Origin: Bradysia coprophila | Taxonomy: Eukaryota; Arthropoda; Insecta; Diptera; Sciaridae | Length of the DNA stretch: 64,000 nt | Assembly: GCF_014529535.1 (NCBI RefSeq) | Contig: NC_050735.1 | Span: 1,736,001 to 1,800,000, forward strand | Direction: 5' to 3' | Shown: positions 1 through 10,600 of the stretch, in pieces | Position numbering within the stretch: position 1 is the stretch's first letter | How the letters are laid out: every line of letters begins with the position of its first letter | Translations under genes and position numbers: made by a program | The notes under the pieces: generated by a model | The model's database searches: none | What the model saw: the letters and a program-made list of their open reading frames with translations, nothing else | Told to the model about the DNA's origin: nothing

Positions 1-3000
1 GTGGCATAAATTCTCTTGGCATCTTTTGCCTTCTGCAAGAGTATCACACAAATAGCTTCAGATCGAGTGTATCCCGAAGCATTCACGTCGAATGGGCGAC
101 AGTAGCCATCCTTTGCTAGTACTCCTAGTCTGAATCGAAAAGACAAGCAATGACTTTATGAAACTAAGTAAAAGGAGGGTTAATTACTTTGCAAATTGTA
201 GAGTCACATACGGATGTATTATCAAGTTTGACCCCCCTACCAAAGCCGCATCACATTCTCCGTTTTTAATTGCAGCAAATGCACAGTCGAATGCGTACAT
301 TGAACTACTACAAGCTGTATCGAGCAAAAACGATGGTCCATTTATACCTAAACAGTACGATATTCGGTTGGCCAGCATGGCACGACTGCATCTGTTTTTC
401 ATTTATTTAGATCGTTAAAAATTCGATACTTTGGCAACATTGAACTTCCTACCCTGTGATACCAAATCCCCCAGTCGAAATTTTCTCGTAGAACCAAGTT
501 TTCTCCGCTTCCGAAAAACATGCGCCTACATAGCAACCAGTTCGTGTTTCTCGCATAAGTTTTGGATTGACACCAGCATCAATAACAGCTTCGAAAGCTG
601 TTTCAATCAGTAAACGACCCTGCGGATCCATTGTCTGGGCTTGTTTGTAGTGGACACCGAAAAATGTTGCGTCAAATTGTTCCAATCCCGATATCTTTCC
701 CATACGCCTGGGAATGTCGTTGTTGAAGTGTTTCCATCGCACTTCGTCGTCATCCACCATATCGATCTAAATTTGTTGAGTGAAAAATTTTACGTTTCTT
801 TAAAAACTTACTTGAATATCCTCAACTAAAGTGGCAGATATAAGAGAATACAGTCAACTGCTAGATAAGAGATAAGATTCGTGTAATCGTAGCGTGCAAT
901 AACCAGTAATCACTTGACTATCGACGAAGAAAATAGCATTTCGGAGATATATCCACTTTAACGAGTAAAACATTGGTTGATCACAGTTTTTGCATCGATG
1001 TACAAAACAATTTTTGATCAAGATGAAAAGCTATGGAAAGGATACGATATACCACCACTGTACAACCCAAAAATATCCATTGCCCAAGTCTTATTAAATG
1101 CAATGAAGATCAATGGACCGAAAGTTGCGCAAGTACATTTCATACTCAACCATCTCATTGAAAGAAAGTCCAACTTTTCAATTCATAACCAATCTTGCCC
1201 AGATCAGTGACGACTCTAGCGTGGAAATGACATACGACGACATTCGATTGAAAACCATTAGAGCCGCACAAAATCTACAAAAACGAGGATACAAAGCGAA
1301 TGGAGTCTATTCATTCATAGTCGCCAATACTGATAATACTGCACCGATACTGTTCGCAACATTTTGCAATGGTTGTGCTGTGAACGGTTTGGATCCGTCG
1401 TTCAAAAAAGTCGAACTGATTCATATGTTAGGAATGGTAAAACCTGATCTGGTCATTTGTGACATTGATGTCTATGAACGTGTAAGTGAATGTTTGAAGG
1501 AATTGCAAAACCATGCAAAAATCTTTACACTTGGTGGATGTACGGACGGCTCTGAACCGGTCGAACTTTTATTCAATGAGACGAAGATCGAGGACTCGTT
1601 CATGTGAGTGCTTGACGCAATCAGATCGTTGGTTTCGAATAATTTTCAAATTCGTAATTCAGACCAACGGCTGTCGATGGTGTCAATGATATTGCGCTGA
1701 TTACTTGTTCGTCTGGAACTACTGGAATGTGTAAAAGTAATGGTATTCCTCACTCACCGAAAACTTGAATTAAATTAAAATCTTCACACGCAGGTGTAAG
1801 TCTATCACATGCAGCCTTAATAAATACAATCCTTGACTATCCAATGATTGGTCTCAGCGACACAATCCTTTGCTTTAGCACAATTTACTGGCTTAGTGCA
1901 TGGTTCTTTCTTCTAACCGGTACTTTTCGTGGCTCAACCAGAATAATTACAAGGAAACCGTTCTCGTCAAAATTAGAATTCAATTTAATTGAACGGTTTA
2001 AAATCAACGCTATTCTCAACACACCACATCAAGTGTCCATGCTACTCAAAAGCAATGAAATCAATCAGGCCGATCTATCCACGATAAAAATACTCATTGT
2101 TAGCGGATCTAAATTTCACCTCGATACGAAAATCAAGATCCTTAACTATCTGCCCAATGCAACGATATGCAACGGATATGGAATGTCCGAAGTGGCTGGA
2201 TATATAAGTTGCGATTTTTGTGGCGACTTAACGAAAGACACGGTTGGACAAATTCTGAACGGAAGCCAGATAAAAATCATCGACGAAAATGGATCCCGTT
2301 GTGATGTTGAAGTTGACGGGGAAATATGTATCAAGCCAAAGTATAAATTTCTCGGCTATTACGGTAGCCCAAACGCTACGAACGAACTGTTTGACGCTGA
2401 AGGATTCGTGAAAAGTGGCGATATCGGTCATTTCGATAACGAAGGAAATATGTATGTGGTCGATCGCACGAAAGACTTGTTAAAATATTGCATGTTTCCT
2501 ATTGCACCGTCGGAAATCGAAGAATTTTTGATTGAATTGCCGTCTATTTCGGAAGCGTGTATCGTTGGGATACCCGATGATTTCGCAAACGATTTACCAG
2601 CCGCTCTTATTGTACGAAACAAGAATGTGCATATTACCGAGGATGAAGTGTACCAACTGGTGGCTGGTAAAGATGAATTGCAATACAAGAAACGACGCGT
2701 TAGTATCAGTTCCATTTCTAATTTTTTTTTGCAGATAATTTGGCTGATTCTCGAAAACTTCGCGGCGGTGTCTATTTCGTAGATTCATTGCCAACAACAC
2801 CTTCGGGGAAGGTGAAACGCAGAATTGCTAAAGCCTATGCTATTGAATTGTTCAACAAGAATCAAGCACAGACAACGGAATGACCGAGAAATCGATGAAA
2901 ATTGAAAATTAAATTTGTTCCATGAATTATTGAGATTTGAATACCGAAGCTGAAACAGTCTTTTGTCTTGTTATTCATTATGCAGCCCAAGTGCTGCAAG

Positions 3001-3425
3001 TGTAATTTCCCTTAATTTTTCCAAATTTTCCCAAAAAAAAATTGTATCAAGTTGTATCACATGCACATCGTGAAGTGTTCGACTTCTCCAACGCTCAAAG
3101 GAAATTGAATTTGGCAGAGTTTCGAAGCTATATAGGCATTGCAGCAAGCATTACGGATATTTTGCTATAAATGATTAGCCAAAGCTTAATCCAATCGCTA
3201 ATTGTTATCGTCGCAGTTGATAGCACATGATAATACAGAATTATGACTTACCTTACTGTAGAGTTTATCCGAAAGGATTTGAACATTTTCGGCATTTGGA
3301 AATTTTCCCGATATTCCGGAGATAACAATTTCATCTCCAGGCAACGCCGGTTGACTCTTGGTGAGTATCGGAGACCGCTGATGTTTTTCGTGATTTGACA
3401 ACATATTAAGTGTTTGGTTCTCCAA
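1..3425 (-). CDS. Fatty acid synthase copy A, 5' part only
   Basis: Type I animal fatty acid synthase, cut by the left edge of the window. Four exons are visible: 3252-3425 (58 residues from ATG), 453-766, 188-391 and 1-129. They join in phases 0, 2 and 2. The product covers the N-terminal ketoacyl synthase: an [16 protein letters not shown] start, the MDPQGRLLIE block and the active-site cysteine in LLDTACSSSMYAF, then the YTRSEAI block running off the edge. Exon 2 is continuous here, as in copy D, but is split by a short intron in copies B and C. Intron 1 (767-3251) is about 2.5 kb and contains a complete acyl-CoA ligase gene on the other strand. The start is the first ATG of exon 1 and is not independently confirmed. 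Whether the missing part is intact cannot be seen. Family assignment is certain; the substrate is not determinable. Confidence 0.93.
998..2883 (+). CDS. Acyl-CoA ligase (luciferase / 4-coumarate-CoA ligase-like) nested in FAS intron
   Basis: ANL-superfamily adenylate-forming enzyme: activates a carboxylic acid with ATP to an acyl-adenylate and transfers it to coenzyme A. Exons 998-1132, 1203-1603, 1663-1736, 1794-2702 and 2735-2883 join in frame to 555 residues, a normal length. Motifs: phosphate loop SSGTTGMCK near residue 195, NGYGMSE near 330, SGDIG near 410, VVDRTKDLLKY, and the C-terminal catalytic lysine in TPSGKVKRR near 532. The phosphate loop reads TGMCKS where family members usually have TGLPKG. 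The last residues (QAQTTE) carry no SKL-type peroxisomal signal, unlike firefly luciferase. The whole gene lies in intron 1 of FAS copy A, on the opposite strand. The start is the first ATG giving an in-frame exon with a good donor. The substrate cannot be told; a medium/long-chain fatty acid is one possibility. Confidence 0.88.
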
Positions 3426-3962
3426 ACTTTTTTTTTATTATTTTAAAAAGTGTTTCGATCCACTGAATTTTCAATAATCAATCACCAATTACCGTTAATT
3501 AAATGAATGAATGAACTCCGTTGGACAATCCTTTTATTCAATTTTTTTTCGTTTATTGTCGAAAATTTTGCTGTTGAATAATTCAATTCTTCTGTTGAAA
3601 AATAATTGCGTTGCCCGGCCATTCACGTGATTTTGAAAAAAAAAGTCGGACAATTTCGAACCACAGTCTTACTTTTCCAATACTCTCACTCACTCTTTCA
3701 TCCGTTAAAATTCATATACAAGGCAAAGATGACATTATCGAATATTTCCTTGTAATTTTCTACTAATGAGCTATGTCACATTTGTTCAAAAACTTTTCCA
3801 ACTGCTGTTTTCAAGCGCTCATTTGGAACTTCAAGGTATTTTGAACATTAGTTATTTATGCAATCGATGGCAAAATACCATACCCGAGAAAATTTCCCAT
3901 GTTTTTCCCTTTGTGAACACAATAAAGGCTACTGCAGCTGCAGATGAGGTGAGAAAAAAAAC

Positions 3963-4788
3963 CTTTGTGCCACCGAGAATTGAAATACGACTCTTTTCAG
4001 CACTCATTTAAGTGTTGTAAAGTGACTTATTTCAGCACCCGTTTGATGGGATATTTCAACACTCAAAGCAGTGTTGTTATGGAATTTGTATGAGTTATTA
4101 CAACATTCGTTTTAGAAAATGCAAAGCAATGTGATCGATCAAATTTGAAGAGTGATTGTTTACGATGAAAATTATGATTTTTTGGGCATTTGTCTATTTC
4201 AATTCTCGGTTAGCACAAAGCATGATGTGTTACACGTATTGTAATGAGATTGTAATGAGAAAAAATCAACATTACAATACTTGTAACACAACATACTATT
4301 ACTTTACTAGTGAGGTAATGTGGCTATTCCCTCACTAGTGAAAACCTTTTCCCTCGCTCGTAAAGTAAAACGTTATACTTTACACGTGAAGTAATTTGAT
4401 ATCACGATGAGTAAAAGTATCCGAGGGCTTCAGCACTAGACGCAAGTTTAGAGTTTACGAGCGGAGCGAGTAAGGAAAATTGGGTCGTGTGCTGAAAAAA
4501 TCTCATTACAATACGTGTAACACATCATGCTTTGTGCCAACCGAGAATTGAAATAGACAAGAGCACAAAAAATCATAATTTTCACTGTAAACAATCACTC
4601 TTCAAATTTGATCGATCACATTGCTTTGCATTTTCTCAAACGAATGCTGTAACAACTCATACAAATTCCATATCAACACTGCTTTGAGTGTTGTAATATC
4701 ACATCAAACGGGTGCTGAAATAAGTCACTTTACAACACTAAAATGAGTGCTGAAAAGAGTCGTATTTCAATTCTAGGTGACACAAAAC
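3963..4788. repeat. Long inverted-repeat (foldback) element
   Basis: Two arms of roughly 290 bases are near-perfect reverse complements: left arm about 3963-4260, right arm about 4499-4788. The outer end reads TGTGCCACCGAGAATTGAAA on the left and its imperfect complement on the right. The about 240-base centre holds further small palindromes (ACTAGTGAGG / CCTCACTAGT). No transposase is encoded, so this is a non-autonomous foldback or MITE-type element. Target duplication was not clear. Confidence 0.8.
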
Positions 4789-6297
4789 ATACATCAGATG
4801 TGATTAGCTCCTGAAAGTGAAAGTTGATTTTTCTCTGGTTATTTGTGACCCGACGGTGACACTACGTTCTAACCACACCAGACACCCCACATATTTCATC
4901 TTTTCTTCTCTTGATGAACAAATAACTACTTTCTTCATGGCGTTCTGCAAATTCAAAATAAAAGGCGAAAAGCCTTTAATTGGATTAAAATCTGAAGTTT
5001 GCAAGACTTTTCAACCAAACAAAAATATTTTTTCGTCGACATTCCGAATTTTGTGATAATTTTTTCCATAAATTTTTGCATTTCCATTCCAATACATTTT
5101 AGGGCTCATTGTCTTCTTTAAATATTTTAATGAAATTTGCCTTTTTTTTACAATGATCTTTGATTTGTATTAAAAAGCATGTTGATATACATCCGGCGCA
5201 ATTAGTCAAACTTTAAAATAATTTGCATTTATGAATTGGTGTCGATGTCGTTTATTTGATAAATATTTTAATTTGGTTCGTTTGTTTCGGTTCGTTTATG
5301 CATTCATTGCGATTTAGTCAACCGATTAAAATAGTGCTTCATTTATCAACAACATCAAACAAGAGAATATAGAAGACATACCAAGGACTGTTTGTATGGA
5401 CAAGATACCAAAAAATTTCTGTTTTTTCCGTAATTCTCCTTCAACTATTCCATGCCATCAACAGTGAGTTTTAATTGTTTCATTATAGAACCATTTCTCC
5501 GATATTCTAAATTTTGTCTTTGCTTGTTCTTACATTTGCATGTAAAAAAGATACCTCACACGACTTATTACTTTGTTGTCTAACGGCCAGAAAATGCTTC
5601 ATTACTGTCTTGCTCAAAACCGGTTTTTTGCATTTTCTGGACACAAGACAACAAAGTACCGTGCTGTCTTGCTGGGAAATTTTTTGTTGAGGGGTTTGGG
5701 ATGCATTCCTCGACTTCGGCTCGAAATACAACATCCCCACACCCCTCAATGGAAAATGTTCCAGAAAGGCAGCTATGTACTATTGTCGTCTCATATTCTT
5801 TATTGTGACTTGAAGCTAATATTATTGTATATTATAAGACATTTTAGACCACAATTACCAATCTGTTACGTAGTAAGTCAAACATTAATTGAATTTACTA
5901 CAATTAAAACAACTAGCTAAGTAAATAAGACTTAGTCTTATGTACCGATATTTACCGACTATTTCCTGCCTTGATGATGTTTAACTTGAAAAAATAACTT
6001 ACATCAAAATTATGGACATTTGTTTTGAGATGCTATCGATTCGTGCAATGTTTTAATTTCTCAATGGCATTTTATTACAATGAACCGACTGAGCCAATAA
6101 ATTGTTTTATTTGCCGTTGAATGATTATGTGTACTCTCCGCTCAAGGTACTCCTACTAGCTCTCTATACACATTCAAACAAACTATAACCTTACCATTAA
6201 AGTGGGTTTTTAGCATAGTTAATGCGCCACTGATCGAACCCACTCCACGCGATATATGTGCTCAATTACGCTCTGCAAATTTGACTCAGCTTGAGAT

Positions 6298-6303
6298 TAT
6301 AAA
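6298..6303 (+). promoter_or_regulatory. Candidate TATA box of OBP-like gene
   Basis: TATAAA about 60 bases before the first ATG of the OBP-like gene, a spacing that leaves room for a short 5' UTR. Based on position and sequence only. Confidence 0.45.
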
Positions 6304-6359
6304 ATCTTAAGGCGTGGAAATATTTTTCGTATTGTACGGTCGCGTCTCGATTGAGTGAA

Positions 6360-7478
6360 ATGTTTAGCAAATATACGGATAAAATGTGGTGTGCTTCGTG
6401 TGTGATTCTATTGATCGGTGCATTTGCATGTGTAATGAAATTATGCGTTTGATTGAAACTAATAGATTTAACACTAAGTTACACAATATTCCCCAACAGA
6501 TTACCAGTGCCGATGAAGCAGTGGAACCCGAACAATGTTATGGCCCACCACCTTTCGACTTTCGAACGGTAAAGTCTTAATTTCAAGTATATCCAGATTT
6601 TAATTGATAAATTGATAAACATTCCTATGCTGTGTAAAGAGCCCGGACAGTTGCTGCAAAAAACCAATTTTCAAAGCAGAAGTTCGTGATTGCTTGAAGA
6701 CGGCACGTGAGGCCATACATAAACGTTATTATGAGGCGCCAGCCAAAAATAGTGAAATTAAAACCGACGCTGAAAACAGCGGCGATGTAGAGGTATCTAA
6801 TAGACCTAACAAAAAATGTTCACACAGTGCGACTCACATTGAAATTATTTCCAGTGCTTGGCCACTTGTCTTTCCAGCGATGACATTTTCAAAGACGATA
6901 AAATCAACCGAGACGAATTGATTAAAGCTCTTGAAACGCAAACCGAAGATAAAGCGTGGACGTCTATTCATGCCGATGCGGTCGATAAGTGCATCGAAGT
7001 TTTAAAGCCGGATTTGAAAGAAATTGAAGCGGATAGTACTGCAGGGCGCAAGTGTAATCGCGTAGCTGTCTTGACGATGATCTGTTTAAATGGCCAATAT
7101 TTCGCTAGGTGTCCGGAGACGCATTTCCAAAATGACAGTATGACCAATAATTGCGACTGGCATGTTCATCAGGTCAATGAAATTTCTTGTATTGCAATTA
7201 CAGATCAAAATTGTAAGAAGTTCCAAGAGCATATTAAAACGTGTCCAATGCCTAGGGGAGGTCCATTTGGCCGTGGTTTTCCGGATAAAAAAGGTGGATT
7301 TGGTCCAGGATCTGGAGGACAATTTGGACGTGGACATTTTGGTCCTGGACGATTCGGCCCTGGGCAATTTGGTCCTGGACAGTTCGGCCCTGGACATTTC
7401 GGCCCTGGACATTTCGGCCCTGGACATTTCGGTAAGGGACCTGATTTCGCAACAGGAGACGTGTTCGGTTTCTTGTAA
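6360..7478 (+). CDS. Plus-C odorant-binding-protein-like secreted protein with FGPG repeat tail
   Basis: Four exons (6360-6431, 6500-6568, 6640-6792, 6855-7478), all phase 0, give 305 residues. A hydrophobic N-terminal segment (WCASCVILLIGAFAC) is a probable signal peptide; a second in-frame ATG at 6384 could be the real start. The mature part is cysteine-rich: CYGPPPF, SCCKKPIFKAEVRDC, CLATCLSS, then spaced single cysteines up to KTCPM. The CC-K-P-x-C block and extra cysteines fit the Plus-C class of dipteran odorant-binding proteins, which bind small hydrophobic ligands outside the cell. Unusually, residues from about 231 on form a glycine/phenylalanine/proline tail of HFGPG- or QFGPG-type five-residue units coded by a 15-base minisatellite. 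Such tails are not part of the classical OBP fold. The gene lies tail-to-tail with FAS copy B. The fold assignment is moderately secure; a chemosensory role is not shown. Confidence 0.7.
7320..7440 (+). repeat. 15-base coding minisatellite (FGPG units)
   Basis: Tandem copies of a unit like GGCCCTGGACATTTC inside the last exon of the OBP-like gene, each coding for a five-residue FGPGx unit. Neighbouring copies are nearly identical, so copy number is likely to vary between individuals. The low complexity also keeps the antisense frames open, giving spurious ORFs. Confidence 0.85.
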
Positions 7479-7498
7479 TGTTTTACCACATTTTCGTG

Positions 7499-7504
7499 AA
7501 TAAA
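7499..7504 (+). terminator. Poly(A) signal of OBP-like gene
   Basis: AATAAA 21 bases after the stop codon. Confidence 0.6.
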
Positions 7505-7616
7505 AGCCTGAAGGAAAGACCAAACATTCATTTAATGTCATCGAATCCTATGGTCGCCTATAAAGGAAATAGAAATACAAAACAAACCTGGGCGACATAA
7601 TAGCATTTCCGACGTT

Positions 7617-7622
7617 TTTATT
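7617..7622 (-). terminator. Poly(A) signal of FAS copy B
   Basis: AATAAA on the minus strand about 75 bases beyond the FAS stop codon. An equivalent signal lies in the homologous 3' flank of copy C. Confidence 0.55.
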
Positions 7623-7696
7623 TAGTAAACTTTAACCTTCCCTACAACTCACACATCTCTATAGTGAAAGACCATTTCTTAATGCGAAGAATTGAT

Positions 7697-10600
7697 TTAC
7701 AAGTCAGTTACATCGACCTCATTTTTACCCGACACAACGTATGTCAGGAAGTTTCTATCAGATTGCAAGTATGGATCGCAATCATTAATAACGTCAGCCA
7801 ACTTTATATTATCTAGCATCGAAGAATGGTCACCCTCGATAAACTTCAATGTAACAGATCCTTCAGTGAACCGCGATAGTTCATAATCTTCGTCGATTTC
7901 AACAAATGCAACTTCAGTCGGCCGTATGAGTGTGATTGGGGATTTAATCTTCTGCACATGCTCGGTATCAAATTCAATTATAATCTTGATCCGATTGTAT
8001 ATGGCCTGAGCGATCGAACGCATATAATCTTCGGAGTATTCGACTTGTGACTTTCCAAACTGAATCATTTTGTCAACTTTTGCTTCCCATGTGGAACACT
8101 CTCGTAGTTTCAGCATAAGTTCGTCCGCATTCTCCAATGGGAAGAGGTTCTGTATGATGGCAACGATCAACGTTAACTCTATGAATTCGTCGGTTACATC
8201 TGAGCTGATGTGTTCGTAACTCAATTGCTTTAGGAAAACTGGTGAGCCATCGATTAGTACAACGCTTCCGGTCATTCCTGTGTCTTCCAGGATTCGAGCC
8301 AATTCCAGGGTTATGAGCGATCCGAACGAATAGCCCACCAAATAGAAAAATTCTTTTTTGTTGAAAATTTCCTTGACATGCTGGAAACAAAGCTCGCTTC
8401 AATGACTACGAAGATGAAAAGCTTAGAGCTATAATGAAAATGAACTTACACTGGCCAGACCATTTGCTATGTCTAGTATGGTCTTCATATCAATGGTGCT
8501 CGTCAATTGTAGAACGAAGGCTGGCAAATTAATACTGGACGCCACATTATGCCAAGACGCACCTGCAACGCCTTCCATACCGGGAACAATCACCATGCAA
8601 GAATCGAATTTTTCGGCAACATTTTTGGTCTGTAGTCGAAGGCATGGTTGTTTGCTATTTTTTTCGTCGCCAAGTGTGCGCAACAACAAATTCAAGCCGA
8701 AAGTTTTCTTTTCTCCAGCCAATTTTAACTTAACATTTTCGTGGCCTTCCTTAACCTGAGCATCCGAAAGCTCTTGGAGTCGGGCAAATGTTAACGAACG
8801 TAAGTCTTGTGGAGTCAAAAATATTTCAAATTCACGTTCCAGTGTCTGTTTCAACTCAACTGCCATCAAGGAATCCATTCCAACTTCTGACAGTGAGGCG
8901 GTCATTGAAATTTGCTTAATGTCCCGAATTCCCATAATGTTCAAAACACTGTCAATTACATTGCCTTTTCCACCTGAACCGACACGTTTCTCTGCAACGA
9001 CCATGCTACCAACAATTGGCTCTTGCGTCGTCAGCAACACATCCAATTCTACTAAGCAAGATGAAATACGTTGCTGTAACGTACCACCAATTTCCATGTC
9101 TAATTTGTCTTCAGCCATATCAGCCACGAGTCCAACTTCTCCAACAGCTCCCCATTGAATAGCTTTGCCCGTCAATCCACATGCTACTCGTTGCTCAATG
9201 ACACGTTCCATCACGGAGTTCGCCATTCCATAATTAGATTGCCCAGCGTTGCCACGACCGCAAGAAACACTGGAAAACACAACGAAGTGCCTTAGCTTTG
9301 GACACATTTTCCGGCTTAGCTGATCCAAATGCAATGTAGCGTCAGCTTTAGGCGCAAGACATTCAGCGAATTTCTGTGCGTTCTGATTCTCTAAAATATT
9401 GTCCCGTAGGACCACAGCCAAATTGAAAATGCCACCCACAGGGCCAAGACTTTGCGCAGCTCGTAACAGCTCCTCACACCCTTTTCTGGTTGATATATCT
9501 GAAGTGTTCACCATAACTTCGGCTCCGTATCCCTCCCAGATTCTAAAAAGAAAATATTTTTCGTTTTGTGCGGGATAAATTTTGATTTTCGCGAACTTAC
9601 TTGATTCGGTATGATTGGTACGACTTAGTTATGCCTCGGCTTGAACTAATTACTAGTTTTCGTGCTCCACGTATGATCAACCAGTCAGCCAACTCTAAAC
9701 CAAATCCTCCCAATCCACCGGGAATCACGTATACTAACTCTGGATCACAATGAACTCTTGGCAATACTTTCATTGGAACAGTAAATTTGGAGTAGGGGTC
9801 GTCACGAACTTTTAGGATTACTTTTCCCACATGTTTCCCGGTTGCCAAATAACGGAACGCTTTCTCGACATCCTGAACGTCGAATTCGGTCGCAAAGAGT
9901 GGCTGAATAATTCCAGAACGTAAGTCGGTCTCCACTAGCGCAAAGATACGTTGCAAAGTGTCGTCTGTAGCCGTAAACAGATTCTCGACCAAAACCGACC
10001 GGAATGAAATTTCTTTCAGAAAATCGCCCAGTCCGATTTTGGTATCGTTGGCCAAATCGAATTTTCCGATTTCCAGGAAAGTACCACCTCGACCCAAACA
10101 TCTGATTGACGCGTGCAATTTGTCATCAGACAGCGAATTCAATACAAAGTCAACTCCTTTCCCATTTGTTTGGATTTTAATCATTTCCTCGAATGAGCAA
10201 TCCCGAGAGTTACCAATGTTTGACTCTGCAATTCAATTTGTTATCAGACTTCGTCTACCCAAATGACATTCATTTTCGTATTACCTTTCAACTGAGGATA
10301 ACACTCCATAATGAACTTTTTCTTTTCTGGATTAGACACCGTTGTAAAGACTTCTAGTCCATACGCAAATGCAACTCTGATAGCAGCTAGACCAATTCCA
10401 CCACTACCCGCATGAATCAGAATCGAGTTGCCCTTCATTATGGGATTTGATGTAAAGAAAGCGGTGTAAACTGTTAGATATACCACCGGACATGTGGCGG
10501 CTTCCTTTAACGTCCATTCGTCAGGGACAATCCAGGTAAGATGTTTTTCTGGTATGACATGCGTTGCGAGTGATCCAGATATTACAGTTCCCATCACTCG

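Larger units (their letters stand above)
3426..6359. other. Intergenic region upstream of FAS copy A and OBP-like gene
   Basis: Separates the divergently transcribed FAS copy A (minus) and OBP-like gene (plus), so it must hold both promoters. It contains a large foldback element (about 3963-4788) and a smaller hairpin near 5565-5665 whose arms carry a GCCAGAAAATGC / GCATTTTCTGG pair. A similar hairpin recurs near 39190-39265. No further coding exon is recognisable. Confidence 0.6.

Noticed and set aside
7086-7541. Long antisense and off-frame ORFs over the glycine-rich tail
   Set aside because: They are by-products of the 15-base minisatellite, which keeps all frames open.
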